NCBI GenBank assembly: GCA_017454425.1 | Contig: JAFTCZ010000003.1 | Location: forward strand, 1 to 9,512 | Direction: 5' to 3' | From: Clostridia bacterium | GTDB taxonomy: Bacteria > Bacillota_A > Clostridia > Christensenellales > UBA1242 | DNA length: 9,512 nt | Part shown: one piece after another, positions 7,289 through 9,512 of the stretch | Layout of the letters: the number at the start of each line of letters is the position of its first letter | How positions within the stretch are numbered: position 1 is the stretch's first letter | The notes under the pieces: model-generated | Databases searched by the model: none | Told to the model about the DNA's origin: nothing | What the model saw: only the letters and a program-made list of their open reading frames with translations | Program-made: the position numbers and the translations under genes

Positions 7289-8603
7289 AACAGTCAAAAT
7301 AATAGGGGCTGGGTTGGCAGGCTGTCAGGCAGCCCTAGTGCTAGCCGATTTGGGCATAAAAGTTGAATTATATGATATCAAGCCAAATTCGTTTACACCT
7401 GCTCATCACAACCCCAATTTTGCCGAACTTGTATGCAGCAATTCACTTAAATCTGACACACTAGATTTTGCCACAGGTGTATTAAAAGAAGAGATGCGCC
7501 TGCTGGGCAGTCATATATTAAACTGTGCTGACAAAACAAAAATTCCGGCAGGCAAGACATTGACAGTTAATCGTGATTTGTTTTGCCAAGAAGTTACAAA
7601 TTTGATAAAGGCTCATCAAAATATTAAGCTTTTTTGCGAAGAAGCTGTTAGTTATGATGAAAATATTCCAACAATTTTGGCAACAGGCCCGTTAACAACC
7701 AAACCATTAAGTGATTTTTTGGGTAAATCACTTGGTGATAACTTATATTTTTATGATGCCGTTGCACCAATAATTAGTGGCGATAGTATTGACATGTCAA
7801 AAGTATTTGTCGCAAACAAATTTGATGATAGCCAAGAGGGTGATTATATTAATTGCCCAATGGACAAACAACAATATCAAGACTTTGTAAATGCACTAAT
7901 TACTGCCGAACGCGTACCGCTTAAAAGTTTTGAAAACGAAAAAGTTTTTGAAGGTTGTATGCCTGTCGAGGTTATGGCAAGGCGCGAGATAAATGCTCTT
8001 CGTTGTGGTCCATTAAAAGCTAGTGGTTTGTACGACAGTACGGGCAAGGTGCCATATGCTTGTGTTCAGTTGCGAAAAGAAGACGCAATGGGTGACGCAT
8101 ACAATATGGTCGGTTTTCAAACAAATTTAACTTTTGCCGAACAAAAACGCGTTTTTTGCATGATTCCGGGACTTAAGAATGCGCAATTTTTGCGTTATGG
8201 AGTTATGCACCGCAATAGTTATATCAATGCCCCAAAGTTTCTTAATCATTATTTTCAAATAAAAACTCAGCCAAATATATTTTTGGCAGGGCAAATAAGT
8301 GGTATTGAAGGCTATGTCGAAAGCATAGCCAGCGGATTGATAGTTGGATATAATATGTATTGTTATCTAAATAATTTGCCAATGCCACAGTTTACAACAA
8401 ACACAGCGCTTGGTGCATTGTCAAATTATCTAGAATGTGCAAATCCAAACAACTTTCAGCCAATGCATATTAATTGGGGATTGTTTGCCCCGATTGATTG
8501 TCCAAAACAATTAAAAAAACAACAAATTGCACAGCGTTCGCTGCAATATATATCTAAACTAAAAGAGGAGATAACAAAATGGAAATCAAAGGAACAACAA
8601 TAG
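7260..8603 (+). CDS. trmFO: tRNA (uracil-54-C5)-methyltransferase TrmFO, folate/FAD-dependent
   Basis: TrmFO (formerly Gid) makes the ribothymidine at position 54 of the tRNA T-loop, using methylene-tetrahydrofolate as carbon donor and reduced FAD. The sequence shows the FAD-binding IIGAGLAG (14-21) and the signature FAELVCSNSLKSDTLDF, whose C59 matches the Cys53 of the Bacillus enzyme. It also has LYFYDAVAPII, YINCPM and FEGCMPVEVMA, whose C233 matches the catalytic Cys226. VGFQTNL, EQKRVFCMIPGL, RYGVMHRNSYINAP and AGQISGIEGYVESIASGL complete the picture. Length (447) is normal. The start is uncertain. ATG 7260 overlaps topA by 29 bases but has no Shine-Dalgarno site. An in-frame GTG at 7278, with GAGG at 7262-7265 (12 bases away), would give a protein closer to the family N terminus. 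The end overlaps hslV by 25 bases. It is not the SAM-dependent TrmA type. Confidence 0.96.
   Translation: MRKNKLVNNKTVKIIGAGLAGCQAALVLADLGIKVELYDIKPNSFTPAHHNPNFAELVCSNSLKSDTLDFATGVLKEEMRLLGSHILNCADKTKIPAGKTLTVNRDLFCQEVTNLIKAHQNIKLFCEEAVSYDENIPTILATGPLTTKPLSDFLGKSLGDNLYFYDAVAPIISGDSIDMSKVFVANKFDDSQEGDYINCPMDKQQYQDFVNALITAERVPLKSFENEKVFEGCMPVEVMARREINALRCGPLKASGLYDSTGKVPYACVQLRKEDAMGDAYNMVGFQTNLTFAEQKRVFCMIPGLKNAQFLRYGVMHRNSYINAPKFLNHYFQIKTQPNIFLAGQISGIEGYVESIASGLIVGYNMYCYLNNLPMPQFTTNTALGALSNYLECANPNNFQPMHINWGLFAPIDCPKQLKKQQIAQRSLQYISKLKEEITKWKSKEQQ
8564..8570 (+). promoter_or_regulatory. Ribosome binding site of hslV inside trmFO
   Basis: AGAGGAG lies 8 bases before ATG 8579 and within the trmFO coding end. 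It fixes the hslV start at an N terminus with a 5-residue propeptide. Confidence 0.75.
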
Positions 8604-9112
8604 TAGGAGTTCGCCGAAACGGCAAAACCGTTATTGGCGGAGATAGTCAAGCAACACTTGGTGATATGATATTTAAGAATGATGTTGTTAAGGTTCGCAA
8701 GATTTATGATGGCAAAATCATAGTTGGTTTTGCCGGCACTGTGTCTGATGCTTTTAGATTATTTCGCAAAGTAGAAGAGTTATTAAATAAATTTTCTGGC
8801 AATTTGCATCGCACTGTTGCCGAAATTGCAAAAATGTTTCAATCAGGCGAAGTATCCTTTAAGCTTGAGGCAGTCTTGATGATTGCAAGCAAAGATGCCA
8901 TGTATCTTGTTATGGGTGATGGCAATGTTGTTGCACCAACAACCGATTATGTTGCAATTGGTTCGGGCAGTCATTTTGCGCTGGGCGCAGCTGATGCTTT
9001 GTATAAAAACACGGACCTTTCTGCAAGAGAAATTGTTCAAAAATCACTAGAGATTGCAGGAGAATATTGTATTTATACAAATGACAAACTTCACATCGAG
9101 GAGGTGGAATAA
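8579..9112 (+). CDS. hslV: ATP-dependent protease subunit HslV (ClpQ)
   Basis: HslV is the proteasome-like threonine peptidase that forms a double hexamer capped by HslU and degrades unfolded or regulatory proteins in the cytoplasm. The 177-residue protein begins [15 protein letters not shown]. Alignment with E. coli (M-TTIVSVRRNG) makes T6 the nucleophile, so a 5-residue propeptide MEIKG should be removed. The supporting active-site residues are present: D22 (equivalent to D17) and K38 (equivalent to K33, in VVKVRKI). Other family blocks are [60 protein letters not shown] and CIYTND. The usual GDGQ reads GDSQ (21-24). It overlaps trmFO by 25 bases, and hslU begins 1 base after its stop. Bacillus CodW uses an N-terminal serine, but this protein has the threonine form. 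Confidence 0.97.
   Translation: MEIKGTTIVGVRRNGKTVIGGDSQATLGDMIFKNDVVKVRKIYDGKIIVGFAGTVSDAFRLFRKVEELLNKFSGNLHRTVAEIAKMFQSGEVSFKLEAVLMIASKDAMYLVMGDGNVVAPTTDYVAIGSGSHFALGAADALYKNTDLSAREIVQKSLEIAGEYCIYTNDKLHIEEVE
9100..9105 (+). promoter_or_regulatory. Ribosome binding site of hslU
   Basis: GGAGGT, the strongest Shine-Dalgarno site of the window, lies 8 bases before ATG 9114 and inside the last codons of hslV. It supports ATG 9114 over the in-frame ATG 9120 and suggests efficient HslU synthesis. Confidence 0.8.
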
Positions 9113-9113
9113 T

Positions 9114-9512
9114 ATGGAAATGCTAACACCAAAACAAATTGTTGCCGAACTTGACAAGTATATTATTGGCCAAGACAAGGCAAAGCGAGCTGTTGCTGTG
9201 GCCTTGCGCAATCGCTATAGGCGCAGCAAATTGCCACAAGAAATTGCCGAAGATGTTACACCAAAGAACATTATATTAAAAGGCCCAACAGGCGTGGGAA
9301 AAACCGAAATTGCAAGGCGTATTGCAAAACTTGTGCGTGCACCTTTTGTAAAAGTTGAGGCAACAAAATATACCGAAGTGGGCTATGTTGGTCGAGATGT
9401 CGAAAGTATGATTCGTGACCTTGTCGAAACATCAATAAGGCTTGTAAAGGATGAAAAGTATGAAAAAGTTCGTTCTCAGGCAGAAAGCGTAGCCAATACA
9501 AAAATAAGAGAC
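9114..9512 (+). CDS. hslU: ATP-dependent protease ATPase subunit HslU (ClpY), 5' part
   Basis: HslU is the AAA+ unfoldase that feeds substrates into HslV. Only the first 133 codons are in the window, and the frame stays open to the last base. The protein begins [20 protein letters not shown], the typical HslU N terminus. It then has the conserved [11 protein letters not shown], the Walker A motif GPTGVGKT (57-64) and the substrate-gripping pore loop GYVG (90-93, Tyr91 as in E. coli). [13 protein letters not shown] follows, leading into the I domain. Full members have about 440-460 residues, so roughly 70% lies beyond the window. It starts 1 base after the hslV stop. In Bacillus codY follows, which cannot be tested here. 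Confidence 0.96.
   Translation, partial: MEMLTPKQIVAELDKYIIGQDKAKRAVAVALRNRYRRSKLPQEIAEDVTPKNIILKGPTGVGKTEIARRIAKLVRAPFVKVEATKYTEVGYVGRDVESMIRDLVETSIRLVKDEKYEKVRSQAESVANTKIRD

Noticed and set aside
1..9512. Mobile element, phage, defence system, CRISPR, tRNA, rRNA or riboswitch
   Set aside because: Nearly every base is accounted for by housekeeping genes, and the only long gap (2267-2403) holds just the terminator and promoter. No direct or inverted repeats typical of insertions were seen.

Overview
The window is AT-rich, tightly packed, entirely plus-strand bacterial chromosome. It carries conserved housekeeping genes and no mobile element, CRISPR array, tRNA or rRNA that I can see. The order dprA-topA-trmFO-hslV-hslU is the classic Bacillota (Firmicutes) arrangement, known in Bacillus as smf-topA-gid-codV-clpQ-clpY. 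A folate-dependent TrmFO, purine-rich Shine-Dalgarno sites (AGGAG, GGAGGT) and a ComM gene ahead of dprA fit the same group, most likely an uncultured Clostridia-like lineage. That placement is inference from synteny and base composition. TGA is not used as a sense codon.

Region 1 (1-2312) is the end of a heat-shock chaperone operon. It holds the last ~60% of dnaK, then dnaJ 24 bases later with a GTG start, closed by a clear hairpin terminator. dnaJ is broken by a single-base -1 frameshift at 1541-1550. The downstream frame encodes a perfect continuation of DnaJ, including all four zinc-binding CxxCxGxG repeats, so one missing A (or -1 slippage on A_AAG) explains the break.

Region 2 (2313-9512) is a second transcription unit. 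A plausible sigma-A promoter (TTGATT, 17 bp, TAAAAT) lies just after the terminator and 28 bases before comM. It is followed by comM (YifB-type AAA+ protein), dprA (DNA uptake and recombination), topA (topoisomerase I), trmFO (tRNA m5U54 methylation), hslV (protease) and hslU (its ATPase, cut by the window end). Gaps are 2 and 8 bases or the genes overlap (29, 25 bases), so co-transcription and translational coupling are likely. The unit links DNA processing and topology with tRNA modification and protein turnover. The xerC/codV recombinase that often sits between trmFO and hslV is absent.

No undescribed system was found. The points most worth checking are the dnaJ frameshift, the missing recombinase, the duplicated zinc ribbon in TopA and the short propeptide of HslV.
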